From Novosphingobium sediminis (GTDB taxonomy: Bacteria > Pseudomonadota > Alphaproteobacteria > Sphingomonadales > Sphingomonadaceae), in NCBI RefSeq assembly GCF_007991615.1, contig NZ_BJYR01000002.1:62001-126000 (forward strand): a stretch of 64,000 bases of DNA, given 5' to 3'. Shown here piece by piece: positions 63,788 to 64,000 of the stretch. Position numbers and translations under genes: made by a program. The first letter of the stretch is position 1. The number at the start of each line of letters is the position of its first letter. The notes under the pieces were generated by a model. It saw only the letters and a list, made by a program, of their open reading frames with translations. It made no database searches and was not told where the DNA came from.

Positions 63788-64000
<213 letters not shown>

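Overview
This 64 kb window is chromosomal DNA from a high-GC alphaproteobacterium, most likely a member of the Sphingomonadales (Novosphingobium/Sphingobium-like). The evidence is the sdhE-mfd-recG group, the zapA-6S RNA-5-formyl-THF cyclo-ligase order, a DivL-type kinase next to tsaE, amgK-murU and addBA, and a TTCGACAGGCTCAG-type palindromic repeat of the kind I know from sphingomonads. Both ends cut genes: transketolase on the left and catalase-peroxidase KatG on the right.

Layout. 1-4 kb: tkt, a small coiled-coil protein, zapA, 6S RNA, cyclo-ligase, DUF2842, tRNA-Asp. 4-9 kb: a branched-chain 2-oxoacid dehydrogenase operon (E1 alpha, E1 beta, E2) with a strong promoter overlapped by an inverted repeat, then thyA. 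9-17.5 kb: a membrane chemoreceptor, tRNA-Pro, DUF3429, recG, sdhE, mfd. 17.5-19.2 kb: a short AT-richer accessory island with a DUF3800 gene, preceded by two related structured RNA units that each have their own promoter, plus a tiny membrane-peptide ORF. 19.2-26 kb: a RidA-like protein, a GMC oxidoreductase, an EAL phosphodiesterase, nadK, tRNA-Asn, a PilZ protein, and a D-amino-acid dehydrogenase-family gene under a tandem glycine riboswitch.

26-39 kb holds a translationally coupled three-gene operon: a two-partner secretion transporter (TpsB), a 2,698-residue secreted repeat protein (TpsA), and an exported TPR-like/CHAT caspase-family protein. 39-46 kb: secA, a small secreted protein, an acyltransferase-3 protein, argJ, a GST and an inositol-monophosphatase-family enzyme. 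46-61 kb is a long leftward series: M28 peptidase, trxA, addA, addB, murU, amgK, tsaE, divL, and ahcY behind its own terminator. 61-64 kb: peroxiredoxin, a sterol-desaturase-family enzyme, a charged two-TM protein, and the end of katG.

The parts most worth following up are the DUF3800/duplicated-RNA island, the TpsB-TpsA-CHAT operon, the glycine riboswitch that suggests a substrate for its oxidoreductase, and the palindromic repeat that has become coding sequence in the E2 linker. All calls come from reading the sequence; no database search was run.
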